Source of the DNA: a virus
Virus record (IMG/VR): IMGVR_UViG_3300017917_000687
Location: 1-58,163 of that record
Reading direction: 5' to 3' (one strand)
Length of the DNA: 58,163 bases
Shown here: one piece after another, positions 48,367 through 57,943 of the stretch
Position numbering within the stretch: position 1 is the stretch's first letter
Layout: each line of letters starts with the position of its first letter
The notes under the pieces: generated by a model
Told to the model about the DNA's origin: nothing
The model's database searches: none
What the model saw: the letters and a program-made list of their open reading frames with translations, nothing else
Program-made: the position numbers and the translations under genes

Positions 48367-49194
48367 ATGGGATACGTACCTGACTGGCAGCGCCAGAACA
48401 TGAAGAAGACCGGCTCGTCCGGTCCGACCACCTCGCCCAGCCGCAAGGATTTGGGCAGCCTGTTCCACAGCTCGCCTGCCCCGCAGAGCAAGAGCGTCAC
48501 CAAGCCGATGCGACTGGCTGACGGCGACACCGAAGAGACCTACAAGCAGCGAGGCCTGGAGGCTTCGTCCGGCGACAACGTAGGCTTCTTCGAGCGCCTG
48601 CGCATGGGGAACATCGACCAGCCTGGCAGCGAGGCGTACAACCGCTTTGGCGCCGGCCGTGGCAAGGAAGTCGACGCAGAGACGACGCGCCTGGCCAATC
48701 GCTCCGCAGCAGCCGCAGAAGCTCGTGACCGCGACCTCGAGTCGATGGACACCAACACTGGCGCCTCCGCCCCGGCTCCCCGCTCTGAGTACACGGTCAA
48801 GACCACGGCAGCCGACTTCCAGCGCACCGACAAGGACACGACTCCGGTGTCGGTCTCCCGCAGGAGCGTCGCGCCTGTTCGCAAGGCCTCCTCAAGCGTC
48901 TCTGGCTCGACCTTCAAAGCGGCGGATACCAATGAGTCTGCTGCTGAGACTGCCCGCCTGAGCCGCCGCCCATCCATGCCAGACCAGACGGATTCGGAGA
49001 CTCGCCGACTGGCCAGCGCGCCGCGCCCCGTCGCGAAGTACGAAGCGCCCTACGACCGATTCAACCGCGAGAACCGTGAGCGTGCAGCCGCCCGCTCGTC
49101 ATCTCGTGAGGCCGAGCGCGAAAGGCTGCGTGAGAACGTGCGTAGCGGCAGCTCTGGAGAGATCGATCCAAAAACATTACTGCCTAAGCGCTGA
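48367..49194 (+). CDS. Hypothetical virion-region protein, disordered and charged
   Basis: 275 residues rich in Arg, Ser, Thr and Glu with low hydrophobicity. A recurring ETxRLAxR-type block (DAETTRLANRSAA, AAETARLSRRPSM, DSETRRLASAPRP) is present three times. Seems intrinsically disordered. May be an internal capsid or assembly protein. Confidence 0.72.
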   Translation: MGYVPDWQRQNMKKTGSSGPTTSPSRKDLGSLFHSSPAPQSKSVTKPMRLADGDTEETYKQRGLEASSGDNVGFFERLRMGNIDQPGSEAYNRFGAGRGKEVDAETTRLANRSAAAAEARDRDLESMDTNTGASAPAPRSEYTVKTTAADFQRTDKDTTPVSVSRRSVAPVRKASSSVSGSTFKAADTNESAAETARLSRRPSMPDQTDSETRRLASAPRPVAKYEAPYDRFNRENRERAAARSSSREAERERLRENVRSGSSGEIDPKTLLPKR

Positions 49195-49427
49195 TGCTTT
49201 CAAAACCACCAGTTAGGCTTATCGCAGCGTTGGCATCGTTGGATGGCAACAGTGATTTTGAGGAGGTGTGCAAGTGGCTCGATGAGTCGATGCGCGCCAT
49301 CCAGAACGAAGCTGCATTCACGCGGGATGAAGTTCAGACCAGGTGGATGCAGGGAGCGACCCAGGTGCTTGATGAGTTTCTGAACAAGAAGCGCACGGCC
49401 AGGGACACGCTCCACAAGATGAGGTGA
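49194..49427 (+). CDS. Small hypothetical protein
   Basis: 77 residues. LASLDGNSDFEEVCKWLDES is a helical pattern common in small podovirus proteins placed just before the scaffold. ATG shares one base with the previous stop; no ribosome site of its own, so translation is probably coupled. Confidence 0.75.
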   Translation: MLSKPPVRLIAALASLDGNSDFEEVCKWLDESMRAIQNEAAFTRDEVQTRWMQGATQVLDEFLNKKRTARDTLHKMR

Positions 49428-49551
49428 TTCGCCCCGTCGGGGCAAACCGCAGGACCAGCAGCGGATTGTGCTGGCACCGAGAACACCGGATCGAACTCAG
49501 GGAACACCCGGCAGGGCTCCCGAAAGGAAGTGAAGGCTCAAGGAGTTGGAA

Positions 49552-50499
49552 TTGAACCTACCACGCGCCGTCATTGAGGCGGAAAGAAAGGCAGACGAAG
49601 CTCTTCAACGACTGCAACAGGCTCGACAGCCGCAGCAGGCAGATGGGAACGGAACGCCACCCGTTGACCCAAATCCGGCGGTAGCCCCCACGGCGACCCC
49701 GAGCGAACCAGCAGCGCAGGCAAACGCTGCAACCCAGAACACCCCAGCAGCCCCGGCCAGGGCGGCGGGAGACGAAGAAACCTGGGAAGCACGATTCAAG
49801 ACGCTGACCGGCAAGTACAACGCCGAGGTTCCGCGACTGCATGCGGCGCTCAAAGAGCGTGAAAGCAAGTTGAATAGCCTGACCGAAGAGGTGGAGGCGT
49901 TGAAGGCGCGACTGGCCACTCCCCAGGAGAAGCTGGTCAAGCCTGAAGAGGTGAACGAGTTCGGTGAACCACTGGTCGACCTTATCCGTCGCGCAGCTCG
50001 AGAAGAGGTGCAGACCAAGGACGGCGAGATCGCGGAACTTCGCAGGAAGCTCGAGCAGTTGAGCGGTGCCACGACGGCAAGCGTCGAGGTCAGCTTCTAC
50101 GATCGTCTCGGTATGGCGGTGCCTGACTGGCGGGCCATCAATGACGATCCCGAGTTTCACACCTGGCTTGGTGAAGTCGATGACCTCACCGGCATGCAGC
50201 GCCAAGACATTCTGTCGCAGGCTGAGGAGAAGCGCGATGCGGATCGCGTTGCCAGATTCTTCAGTGCGTTCAAGAGGGTTCAGCAAGAAAAGTCGGCAGC
50301 AAGCCACAACTCGTTGGAGTCGCAAGTAGCCCCAGAGGCTACACGCGTACCCGAAGCTCCGAAGGGCAAGAAGCTCTGGAGCCGAGGGGAGATCGCAGCG
50401 TTCTACGCAGCAGATCGTCGCGGCGAATACACCGAGGAACAGGCTTCTGCCATTGATGCAGAAATCCAGCTCGCCATCCGCGAAAACCGAGTGCGGTGA
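49552..50499 (+). CDS. Capsid scaffolding protein
   Basis: 315 residues from TTG 49552, which has AAGGAG 6 bases upstream (a TTG at 49546 is too close to it). Pro/Ala/Gln-rich N-terminal part, long coiled coil (VPRLHAALKERESKLNSLTE) and a helical C-terminus (SAIDAEIQLAIRENRVR). Placed directly before the coat gene, the standard scaffold position. The TTG start may limit expression relative to coat protein. Confidence 0.8.
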   Translation: MNLPRAVIEAERKADEALQRLQQARQPQQADGNGTPPVDPNPAVAPTATPSEPAAQANAATQNTPAAPARAAGDEETWEARFKTLTGKYNAEVPRLHAALKERESKLNSLTEEVEALKARLATPQEKLVKPEEVNEFGEPLVDLIRRAAREEVQTKDGEIAELRRKLEQLSGATTASVEVSFYDRLGMAVPDWRAINDDPEFHTWLGEVDDLTGMQRQDILSQAEEKRDADRVARFFSAFKRVQQEKSAASHNSLESQVAPEATRVPEAPKGKKLWSRGEIAAFYAADRRGEYTEEQASAIDAEIQLAIRENRVR

Positions 50500-50526
50500 C
50501 GAGCTACAAAGTTCTAAGGTGACATC

Positions 50527-51510
50527 ATGTCTCTCGCAGTAAGCGGCAACTACTACGGCGCCGGCTCCGGCACCGACTCCTACAGCGGCGCCTCTGGGTT
50601 CATCCCTGAGGTATGGTCTGGCAAGCTCCAGGTCAAGTTCTACAAGTCCACCGTTCTCGGTGAGATCACGAACAACGACTGGGAAGGCGAGATCAAGGGC
50701 CAAGGCGACAAGGTCTACATCCGCACCATCCCGACCATCAACATCAGCAACTACCAGAAGGGCATGAACCTGACTTCCCAGGTTCCGACCAGCACTCCTC
50801 TGGAGCTGAGCATCGACAAGGGCAAGTACTTCCAGGTCGTGCTGGACGACGTGGACGAAGTCCAGGCCGACGTCAAGCTGATGGACATCTTCACCAACGA
50901 CGCAAGTCAGCAGATGAAGATTGCCATCGACGGTGACGTTCTGGGCAACGTGTACGCCGATGCAGCCACCGCCAACAAGGGTGCCACCGCTGGCGCCATC
51001 TCTGGCGACATCAACCTGGGCGCTACTGGTGCTCCTCGTGCCATCACCAAGTCCAACGTCCTCGATCTGATCCTGGACATGGGCCAGTGCTTGGACGAGC
51101 AGAACGTGCCCGAAGATGGCCGCTGGCTGGTGATCCCCGCCTGGATGGCTGCCATGATCAAGAACTCTGATCTGAAGCAGGCCTACCTGACTGGCGACAG
51201 CGTCACCCCGCTGCGCAACGGCAAGATCGGCATGATCGACCGCTTCACCGTGTACATCAGCAACAACCTGTCCAAGGTCACCGACCTGGGCAGCGATGCT
51301 GCTGCTGGCGGCACCGGCGGCGCTGCTGACAAGTCGGCCTGGAACATCATGGCCGGCACCCGCGACGCCATCTCGTTCGCTTCGCAGATCACCAACGTCG
51401 AGAGCCTGCGTGCTCAGACCACGTTCGGCAACATCATGCGCGGCCTGAACGTGTACGGCTACAAGGTCACCAAGCCCGAGGCCCTGGTCCACGGCTACGT
51501 GTCCAAGTAA
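50527..51510 (+). CDS. Major capsid (coat) protein, HK97-like fold
   Basis: 327 residues. Starts SLAVSGNYYGAGSG; typical coat features: E-loop region GDKVYIRTIPTINISNYQKG, a P-domain helix (AQVD-like stretch DDVDEVQADVKLMDIFTNDA) and a later RFTVYISNNL strand. Looks like a coat protein of P22-like or N4-like podoviruses. Followed by the strongest terminator in the window, as expected for a highly expressed gene. Confidence 0.92.
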   Translation: MSLAVSGNYYGAGSGTDSYSGASGFIPEVWSGKLQVKFYKSTVLGEITNNDWEGEIKGQGDKVYIRTIPTINISNYQKGMNLTSQVPTSTPLELSIDKGKYFQVVLDDVDEVQADVKLMDIFTNDASQQMKIAIDGDVLGNVYADAATANKGATAGAISGDINLGATGAPRAITKSNVLDLILDMGQCLDEQNVPEDGRWLVIPAWMAAMIKNSDLKQAYLTGDSVTPLRNGKIGMIDRFTVYISNNLSKVTDLGSDAAAGGTGGAADKSAWNIMAGTRDAISFASQITNVESLRAQTTFGNIMRGLNVYGYKVTKPEALVHGYVSK

Positions 51511-51527
51511 TCACGCCAACCCGTGAG

Positions 51528-51559
51528 GGGGAGGGGGTAACTCCCCTCCCCTTTTTTTA
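51528..51559 (+). terminator. Strong terminator after coat gene
   Basis: GGGGAGGGG/CCCCTCCCC stem, 6-base loop, then TTTTTTT-A-TTTTTT. It probably lowers expression of the downstream tail genes relative to the coat. Confidence 0.92.
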
Positions 51560-51571
51560 TTTTTTGGCTCC

Positions 51572-51826
51572 ATGGCAAAACTCCTCAAGCAAACGACAAC
51601 CGGCCACATCTACATGTGGACCGAGAACCTGGCCTCCCGCAGCGACATGGAGGTCTACGACCCCACACCAGCCCTGGCTTCCGAGCCAGAAAACACCAGT
51701 GAGAATCCTGTCAACACCAGCGCGGATGAGCCGGAAACAGACCTCGAGGTCGCCAAGGCAGCGTTTCGCAGACAGGTCACCAAGCTGGGACGTAAGCCCA
51801 GCTCACGAACATCAGGTGCTCCATGA
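51572..51826 (+). CDS. Small hypothetical protein after coat gene
   Basis: 84 residues; starts MAKLLKQTTTGHIYMWTENL, a pattern seen in small phage proteins that follow the coat gene, perhaps a head-decoration or completion factor. Acidic linker in the middle. Overlaps the next gene by 4 bases. Confidence 0.72.
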   Translation: MAKLLKQTTTGHIYMWTENLASRSDMEVYDPTPALASEPENTSENPVNTSADEPETDLEVAKAAFRRQVTKLGRKPSSRTSGAP

Positions 51827-52512
51827 TCGTCTCCGACATCCTTGGCCGCGTACGACCGGTACTCAATGACAGCGATGCATCCGCTTATCGCTGGTCGAAC
51901 ACCGACCTGATCAGCTACATCAACGACGCTTGCAAGCTGATCATCATCAAGCGGCCGGACGCCAACACAAGCTTGTCATCGATCACCCTGGCGGCGGGTG
52001 CAGTTCAGGCGGTTCCCGACACCGCGTACCGCCTCATAGACATCGTCTGCAATCTTGCAGCGGATGACTCTCAGGGCCGGGCCATCACGCTGATTGACAG
52101 CACTGTGATCGACGCCTTCAACCCGAGCTGGCGCTCTGGAACCAAGTCCTCGACGGTCAAGCACTACATCTACGACCCTCGCAATAGCAGGCGCTTCGAG
52201 GTCTACCCGCCCGTCAACGCAGGCGCAAAGATTCAAGCGAAGCTCGCCGCATACGTAGGCGCCGCCTCACAGACGACGGACACGGTAGGTCTGCGCGATG
52301 AGTACATGGAGCACATCGTCTGCTTCGTGCTCTACAAGGCGTACAGCCGTGACATGGAATTTGCCGGCAACGCAGAGCTGGCCGCGAGTTACCTGTCCCT
52401 GTTCAACGGGATGCTCGGCGACAAGACGATGGCAGACAACGCTTTCGCCCCGGCGATGAACCGACCTGGCGATCAGCCCAGCATCCCGGCCCAGCAGATT
52501 GGAGGCGTCTGA
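51823..52512 (+). CDS. Head-tail adaptor protein
   Basis: 229 residues. SDILGRVRPVLNDSDASAYR followed by WSNTDLISYINDACKLIIIK is the start of the phage adaptor family I recall as DUF6682. It also includes EYMEHIVCFVLYKAYSRDME, a conserved helix. Expected to sit below the portal ring. Confidence 0.85.
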   Translation: MIVSDILGRVRPVLNDSDASAYRWSNTDLISYINDACKLIIIKRPDANTSLSSITLAAGAVQAVPDTAYRLIDIVCNLAADDSQGRAITLIDSTVIDAFNPSWRSGTKSSTVKHYIYDPRNSRRFEVYPPVNAGAKIQAKLAAYVGAASQTTDTVGLRDEYMEHIVCFVLYKAYSRDMEFAGNAELAASYLSLFNGMLGDKTMADNAFAPAMNRPGDQPSIPAQQIGGV

Positions 52513-53162
52513 TGGCGTCCTATGAAGACTTCTTCCCGTACGTCATGCCAGAGGTGATCGGCGCTCCTGAGCCGCTGGTCGTCCAGGCGATCCGCAATAC
52601 CTGCATTGAGTTCTGCGAGAAGAGCTTGATCCTCACTCGCGATCACGATCCGGTGACGATCAGCCAGAACATCGTCGACTACGACCTCGAGCCACCGGCT
52701 GGCTACCTTGTCGTCAAGGTGCAGAAGGCCTGGCTCGACAACCGCGAGATCACGCCTCTGGCTCCTGACTTCGTGAGCGACCCAGCTGTCTACAACCGGC
52801 TCTTCAGTACGTACCAGGCTCGCGGCAGCACGCCTACGGCGTACCTCCAGAAGGACGCTCGCACGATCTCCGTGTGGCCCCTGCCTGATCGGCAGTACCG
52901 CAACGGCCTGACGATGCGTATTGCGCTCAAGCCCACCAGGGCATCGACCACGATCGAGGATGAGATCTTCGAAGACTACGCCGAGGCGATTGGTCAGGGC
53001 GCTGCGTATCGCCTCCAGGTGAGCGTTGGCAAGGCGTACACGAACCCAGAGATGGCCGTCATCAACAAGGGCTTGTTCGACCAGGCGATCAACGTCGCCA
53101 GGCAGCGAGCCTCACGCGGCCATGTGCGCTCGAACCTGAGCGTGAAGATGAGGAAGATCTGA
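52512..53162 (+). CDS. Head-tail connector/tail protein
   Basis: 216 residues. Helical N-terminus (IRNTCIEFCEKSLILTRDHD), beta-rich middle and the ISVWPLPDRQ segment typical of podovirus connector or neck proteins. Start shares one base with the previous stop. Confidence 0.8.
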   Translation: MASYEDFFPYVMPEVIGAPEPLVVQAIRNTCIEFCEKSLILTRDHDPVTISQNIVDYDLEPPAGYLVVKVQKAWLDNREITPLAPDFVSDPAVYNRLFSTYQARGSTPTAYLQKDARTISVWPLPDRQYRNGLTMRIALKPTRASTTIEDEIFEDYAEAIGQGAAYRLQVSVGKAYTNPEMAVINKGLFDQAINVARQRASRGHVRSNLSVKMRKI

Positions 53163-53494
53163 TGGCCAAAATCAATCTCGTGCAGGGCGACAACCTGCCA
53201 TACATCAAGCTGACATTGAGCGACCCGTCGACCGGCGCGGCGATCAACTTGTCCGATTCAGAGATTGTTGTTCGCGTGCGCTTTCGCGCAGCGGGCAGCA
53301 GCACAGTCCTGTCAACGATCACCTGTGAAAAGGTGGGCGGTGGCACTGGCGGTCAGGTCCGATTCAACTTCGGGCCAGGCGTACTCGACGTTGAGCCAGG
53401 CCCCTACGAGGGCGAAGTCGAGGTGGATTTCGATGGTCAGCTTCAGACCGTCTATGAGGTCCTCAAGTTCAACGTCCGTTCCCAGTTTGCATAA
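53162..53494 (+). CDS. BppU N-terminal-like beta-sandwich protein
   Basis: 110 residues. INLVQGDNLPYIKLTLSDPS with later SEIVVRVRFR and VEPGPYEGEVEVDFDGQLQT has the layout of the small BppU-like domain used in baseplate and fibre attachment. May link tail to fibres. Confidence 0.78.
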   Translation: MAKINLVQGDNLPYIKLTLSDPSTGAAINLSDSEIVVRVRFRAAGSSTVLSTITCEKVGGGTGGQVRFNFGPGVLDVEPGPYEGEVEVDFDGQLQTVYEVLKFNVRSQFA

Positions 53495-53504
53495 GGAGTA
53501 AACC

Positions 53505-53939
53505 ATGTCCGCAATGTCCGATTTTCTCGAGAACAAGCTCATCGACCAGCTCTTCCGTGGCCAGGCCGCGCCCACGACCACTACCCTGTACGTTGGCCTG
53601 TTGACCGCAGCGCCCTCCGACTCCGGCGGTGGCACTGAGGTCTCTGGCGGCTCCTACGCTCGCGTTGCCGTGACCTCGTCGCTGGCCAACTGGGCTGGCA
53701 CTCAGTCGGCCGGTAGCACCACTGCTTCGTCCGGCTCCGGTGGCCAGACCAGCAACAACGCCGCCATCACGTTCCCTACGCCCTCCGCTGGCTGGGGCTT
53801 GGTAACGCACTTCGGCGTCTACGACGCTTCGACCGGCGGCAACCTGCTGTTCTGGGGCGCGCTCACCATCGCCAAGACGATCAACCAGGCTGACACGGTG
53901 ACGTTCCCCGCAGCGTCTTTGTCGATCACCTTCGCGTAA
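53505..53939 (+). CDS. Conserved tail/fibre-region protein
   Basis: 144 residues. SDFLENKLIDQLFRGQ and TLYVGLLTAAPSDSGGGTEV followed by YARVAV: a well-conserved small phage structural family near fibre genes. Beta-rich with Gly/Ser-rich centre. Function unknown. Confidence 0.85.
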   Translation: MSAMSDFLENKLIDQLFRGQAAPTTTTLYVGLLTAAPSDSGGGTEVSGGSYARVAVTSSLANWAGTQSAGSTTASSGSGGQTSNNAAITFPTPSAGWGLVTHFGVYDASTGGNLLFWGALTIAKTINQADTVTFPAASLSITFA

Positions 53940-53954
53940 TCGCTTGGGTCCGCG

Positions 53955-55757
53955 ATGTTGCTGAATGCGTCACTTCTTAACCAGCTCGTCCTGAACGGGC
54001 GGTCTGGGACGCTTCAGCAGCTCGCGGGGGCAATCACCGCCACCGCAGCGACATCCGGGGCTGTTGCCAAGACGGCTCGCGCTGCTGGCGCCATTACAGG
54101 AGCAGCAAGCCCTGTCGCGTCGGCATCCCTCACCAAGAGACTGGCTGTCGCCGGGAACGCTTCTGTTGGCACGGTGGCCAACTTCATTGTTGGCTACAAA
54201 GTTGCGTCTGCCGTAAGCGTCTCTGCTTCGACCGCCGCACAAGTCTCGCTCGGTTTCAAGCTGGGATCTGTCCAGACCGTCACGGCTTCGGTAGCTGGCG
54301 CGGCCGCAAAGACCTCCAGGCAGTCTGCCGCCATCTCTGCATCGACAAGCGTGTCTGGCGCGGTCAGCAGGTCCGCGAATCTTGCGGCGTCCCTATCCGT
54401 GGGGGCGACAGCGTCTGCGTCAGTCAGCAAGACTTCCAGCCAGCTCGGCGCAGCCTCCGTGTCCGCAGTTGTGTCGGGGGCAGCCTCAAAGACCAGCACG
54501 CAGTCAGCCGGGGCTTCTGTCGTCGCGCTGGCGTCCGGAATTTTCAACGTCGACTTTGTTGTTGCCGCCGCAGCCTCTGTGGCAGCAACGCATTCCGCCG
54601 CGCTCAGCAAGACCAGCACGCAGTCTGGCTCAGCCTCGACGAGCGGCGTCACTGTTGGTGCTGCTGATCTGACGAAGGTGCTTGCATTCGTCGGCAACAC
54701 GACGGCCACCATCACCGCCGTCTCGAGCGTCGCCAAGGTGTCTGCCGCTGCCGCGAGCGCCACTGCATCGACCTCCGGACTGGCGAGCCTGATTAACCCG
54801 CTTGCTGCGCTTGGCGTGAACGCCGTTGCGCAAACGGCTGGCGCGGCCCTGATCGTCAAGAACATTGCTTTTGCTGGAAGCGTGGTCGCGTCTACGTCGT
54901 CTTCTGCCGCCATCGAAAAGCTGATGGCGGTCAACGCTGACGCGGTCGCCTCAACATCCAGTGCGGCTGACATCGAGAAGTCGATTGCTGCTGGCGGCTC
55001 CGCAACTGTGACCCCTGTTGCGCAGGCTGCGGTCTCGAAGAACATGAGCTTTGCTGGCTCCGCAACGATGACCGTTGCCTCTGCGCCAGCAAGCATTACC
55101 AAGTCGCTGGGCATCACGGCCCAAGCGGTTGCCTCTACCGCATCTTCTGCCAGCGTTACCAAGTCAATGTCGATGACCGCGTTGGCGACAGCGCAGACCT
55201 CCGGGGTGGCCTCGGTAACCAAGAGTGTTGCCTGCGCTGGCTCAACCGGCGCGACCACATCTGCGTTGCTGGGGGTCCAGAAGCCAATCGGGTCGTCCGT
55301 CATCTGCTCGATGTCTGTTGCAGATACGGCTCTTGCCGTGTTCAAGAACATTTCTGGCGCAGGAGATGAGGTCTCGACCCTTGTTGGGCAGCTTGCCGTC
55401 ACGGTCAGCATGGTCGGGATGTCGGAGTCGTTTGCGATCAGCGATACGACACTGCACATCACCAAGAACGCCGACGGCTACTCGCTGGCGACGGTGGTCA
55501 CACAGGGGAATCTGCGCCGCCTCTACATCTACACCGATGTTCTGGCGGCTGTTGTTTTCCAAGGCCTGTCTGCTTCCGTAGTCGCTGACCAGATCGACGT
55601 GCGGGCCGAAGTGCAGCAGCTTTCGGCCGCTTCTGTTGCCGGGGCCTTCGCCGTGAGCGCAGAAGTTGTTGGTGACTTCTCGCTGTCCTCTGAGGTCAGC
55701 GGCCAGATCAGCGTTGTTGCTGAGCTGGAAACGATTGAGATGAAACGGGTAGCGTAA
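53955..55757 (+). CDS. Ala/Ser/Val-rich repeat protein, probable fibre or appendage
   Basis: 600 residues, about half of them Ala, Ser or Val. After residue 20 it consists of about 15 degenerate repeats, each with a pattern like (V)SKTSTQSAxASVxAxxSGx or ITKSLxxxAxAVASTxSSAS, until residue about 485; the last 115 residues are different and more polar. Likely a repetitive, extended virion shaft. I know no named family for it. Confidence 0.78.
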   Translation: MLLNASLLNQLVLNGRSGTLQQLAGAITATAATSGAVAKTARAAGAITGAASPVASASLTKRLAVAGNASVGTVANFIVGYKVASAVSVSASTAAQVSLGFKLGSVQTVTASVAGAAAKTSRQSAAISASTSVSGAVSRSANLAASLSVGATASASVSKTSSQLGAASVSAVVSGAASKTSTQSAGASVVALASGIFNVDFVVAAAASVAATHSAALSKTSTQSGSASTSGVTVGAADLTKVLAFVGNTTATITAVSSVAKVSAAAASATASTSGLASLINPLAALGVNAVAQTAGAALIVKNIAFAGSVVASTSSSAAIEKLMAVNADAVASTSSAADIEKSIAAGGSATVTPVAQAAVSKNMSFAGSATMTVASAPASITKSLGITAQAVASTASSASVTKSMSMTALATAQTSGVASVTKSVACAGSTGATTSALLGVQKPIGSSVICSMSVADTALAVFKNISGAGDEVSTLVGQLAVTVSMVGMSESFAISDTTLHITKNADGYSLATVVTQGNLRRLYIYTDVLAAVVFQGLSASVVADQIDVRAEVQQLSAASVAGAFAVSAEVVGDFSLSSEVSGQISVVAELETIEMKRVA

Positions 55758-57943
55758 TGCCAGTCTTGTACGCAAACAATGCAGCCTCGAGGCTCTCTGC
55801 CTCGATCACGAACACGGCCACCAGCTTCTCGGTGACCTCAGGCACTGGCGCTTTGTTCCCGGCCATCACCGGCGGCGACTACTTCTACGCCACGCTGATG
55901 GATTCGGCGGGCAACCTTGAGATCGTGCGCGTCACGGCCCGAGCCACCGACACGTTTACTGTCACCCGCGCTCAGGAGGGCACAACCGCCCGCGCATACG
56001 CGGTCAATGACATCGTCGAGCTGCGCATCACTAAGGCGATGCTTGATGACTTGAAGGGTGAGCGTCTGGCGCTTGCTGGAGGCACCGTAACAGGCCCGAC
56101 CACCTTTAACTCTTCGATTCTGTTCAACGGCGGCGTGGGTGGCGGGGAAGGTGGTGAGGTGTCCTTCTCCAAGCCGGCGACGACAAGTCTTGCCGGCAAT
56201 GTTGTTCTTGATATTCAAACGAACTCCGTTCGTTTTTACGAGGCCGGCGGCACCTTCCGTGGCGCATCGCTGGACCTGACCGGGTGCGCCGGAGGCGCTG
56301 GCTCCATTCTTGTGCATTCATCCAACGTCGGAACTTACGCGGCAACGCTCGGCACCGCGCAGACTATCACTGGTTTGAAGACGTTCTCGGGTGGGGCAAT
56401 CCTTGGCAACACGGTTTACCCGAACTACGCAGCGGTAATTGATTTTAGTGAGGTCGCTGGCACCTGGAAGCGAATCGCTCAAGTCACCAGCCCCAACCAG
56501 CAGTACTCGACTATTGGTTTCCGTGTTGTGGTTCTTGACCCGCAGGGCAACCACATGCACACAGGGGCCGTGGACGCAATGCGTAGCGAGATCTACGACG
56601 TGGCATGCGTCCGCACCAATGACACTGTGCTCGACACGCCAGACGCTTGCTATGTTCGTGGACCGAGCAACCGAATTCGTGCCGTCAAAACAGCCACAGG
56701 CACTTACGAGATTCAGATTCAGAATGCTGCTCAGTACCGCGAGTACAGGGTCGATATTCGCGTAATTGCGTTCAACGGCAGCCACACCGTTGCGTACTTT
56801 GCAGGCGACACTGCTGCCGCAGGAACAGCTCAGTACAACGCTTCTGTAAGCACAACGGCAACTGACTTCTTCCAGAACATTTCTGCCAGGCAGCTCACAT
56901 CGAGCGTCGCAACCGGCACGGCTCCGCTAGTAGTCACATCAACTACCAGGGTGGCCAACTTGAACGTGGCCACTGCGGGCAATGCAGACACCGTTACAAA
57001 CGGGGTCTACACGACCGGCGATCAAACAATCAACGGTCTTAAAGCGTTCCCAACAGCAATCCTGCCCAGCAATGGCAGTTACCTCAGTGGCAGCGCGTAC
57101 TTCGGATCGGGCGCTTGGAGAAACTACAACCCCAATCAAAACGGCTGGGCCATCCGCAATACCGGCGGAATCTTTACCCTGTTCGCGGGGACGTCGAACT
57201 CAGCAGCAGCGGCCGGAACCGCTTTTACGGACTTCCAGGAACGGTTTCGGATCGACAACAGCGGGAACGTGACTGCTACAGGTACCGTGACCTCCACTGT
57301 TGCCACTGGTGCGGCGCCGTTTGCGGTCACCTCGACCACACGAGTTGCCAACCTCAACGTAGCAACCGCTGGCACCGCAGACACGCTGACGACGGCTCGC
57401 ACCATCAACGGCGCGAGCTTCAACGGCTCTGCAAACATCACCACGACAAGCTGGGGCACAGCTCGCACACTCACCATTGGCAGTACGGGTAAGTCTGTTG
57501 ATGGCTCTGCTGCTGTCTCTTGGACCCTGGCGGAAGTCACCGGGACAACGGCAGCGCCTCAGTTCGGTTCTGTTGGAGTCGGCACTGCGGCCTCTGGAAC
57601 GACAGGCGAGATCCGGGCGACCAACAACATCACCGCTTACTTCTCGTCTGACCGCAAGTGGAAAGAGAACATTCGTCCCATTGAGAATGCTCTTGATGTT
57701 GTCGAGGCGGTTGGCGGAAAGCTGTTCGATTGGACTGATGAATACATCACCGAGCGCGGTGGTGAAGATGGGTACTTCGTCAGGAAGGAAGACTTCGGCG
57801 TCGTCGCTCAAGACCTGCGGGATGTCTTTCCGCTTGCGGTGAGAGAGCGTCCGGATGGCTCTCTCGCTGTTGACTACGAGAAACTCTGCGCGCTGGCTTT
57901 TGCGGCAATCTCAGAGCTGCGTCGGGAGGTGCGTGCGCAATGA
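55757..57943 (+). CDS. Tail fibre/spike with C-terminal S74 self-cleaving chaperone
   Basis: 728 residues. N-terminal adaptor-like domain (FSVTSGTGALFPAITGGDYF), repeated beta blocks with VANLNVATAG twice (residues about 395 and 530), and C-terminal peptidase S74/ICA domain (YFSSDRKWKENIRPIENALD, then EDFGVVAQDLRDVFP and VDYEKLCALAFAAISELRRE). The SDRKWKENI motif holds the Ser and Lys used for self-cleavage after trimer folding. Likely receptor-binding fibre or depolymerase. Confidence 0.88.
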   Translation: MPVLYANNAASRLSASITNTATSFSVTSGTGALFPAITGGDYFYATLMDSAGNLEIVRVTARATDTFTVTRAQEGTTARAYAVNDIVELRITKAMLDDLKGERLALAGGTVTGPTTFNSSILFNGGVGGGEGGEVSFSKPATTSLAGNVVLDIQTNSVRFYEAGGTFRGASLDLTGCAGGAGSILVHSSNVGTYAATLGTAQTITGLKTFSGGAILGNTVYPNYAAVIDFSEVAGTWKRIAQVTSPNQQYSTIGFRVVVLDPQGNHMHTGAVDAMRSEIYDVACVRTNDTVLDTPDACYVRGPSNRIRAVKTATGTYEIQIQNAAQYREYRVDIRVIAFNGSHTVAYFAGDTAAAGTAQYNASVSTTATDFFQNISARQLTSSVATGTAPLVVTSTTRVANLNVATAGNADTVTNGVYTTGDQTINGLKAFPTAILPSNGSYLSGSAYFGSGAWRNYNPNQNGWAIRNTGGIFTLFAGTSNSAAAAGTAFTDFQERFRIDNSGNVTATGTVTSTVATGAAPFAVTSTTRVANLNVATAGTADTLTTARTINGASFNGSANITTTSWGTARTLTIGSTGKSVDGSAAVSWTLAEVTGTTAAPQFGSVGVGTAASGTTGEIRATNNITAYFSSDRKWKENIRPIENALDVVEAVGGKLFDWTDEYITERGGEDGYFVRKEDFGVVAQDLRDVFPLAVRERPDGSLAVDYEKLCALAFAAISELRREVRAQ

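Noticed and set aside
49431-49443. GCCCC-GTC-GGGGC-type hairpin before the scaffold gene as a terminator
   Set aside because: Short and followed by AAACCG rather than a T run; more likely a leader structure or chance in GC-rich DNA.
49558-51492. Minus-strand frame of 644 codons under scaffold and coat genes
   Set aside because: Shadow of codon bias; spans two real genes and a non-coding gap, and shows no domain.
54194-55465. Minus-strand frame of 423 codons under the Ala/Ser-rich protein
   Set aside because: Mirror of the repeat sequence; plus-strand gene fits operon spacing and direction.
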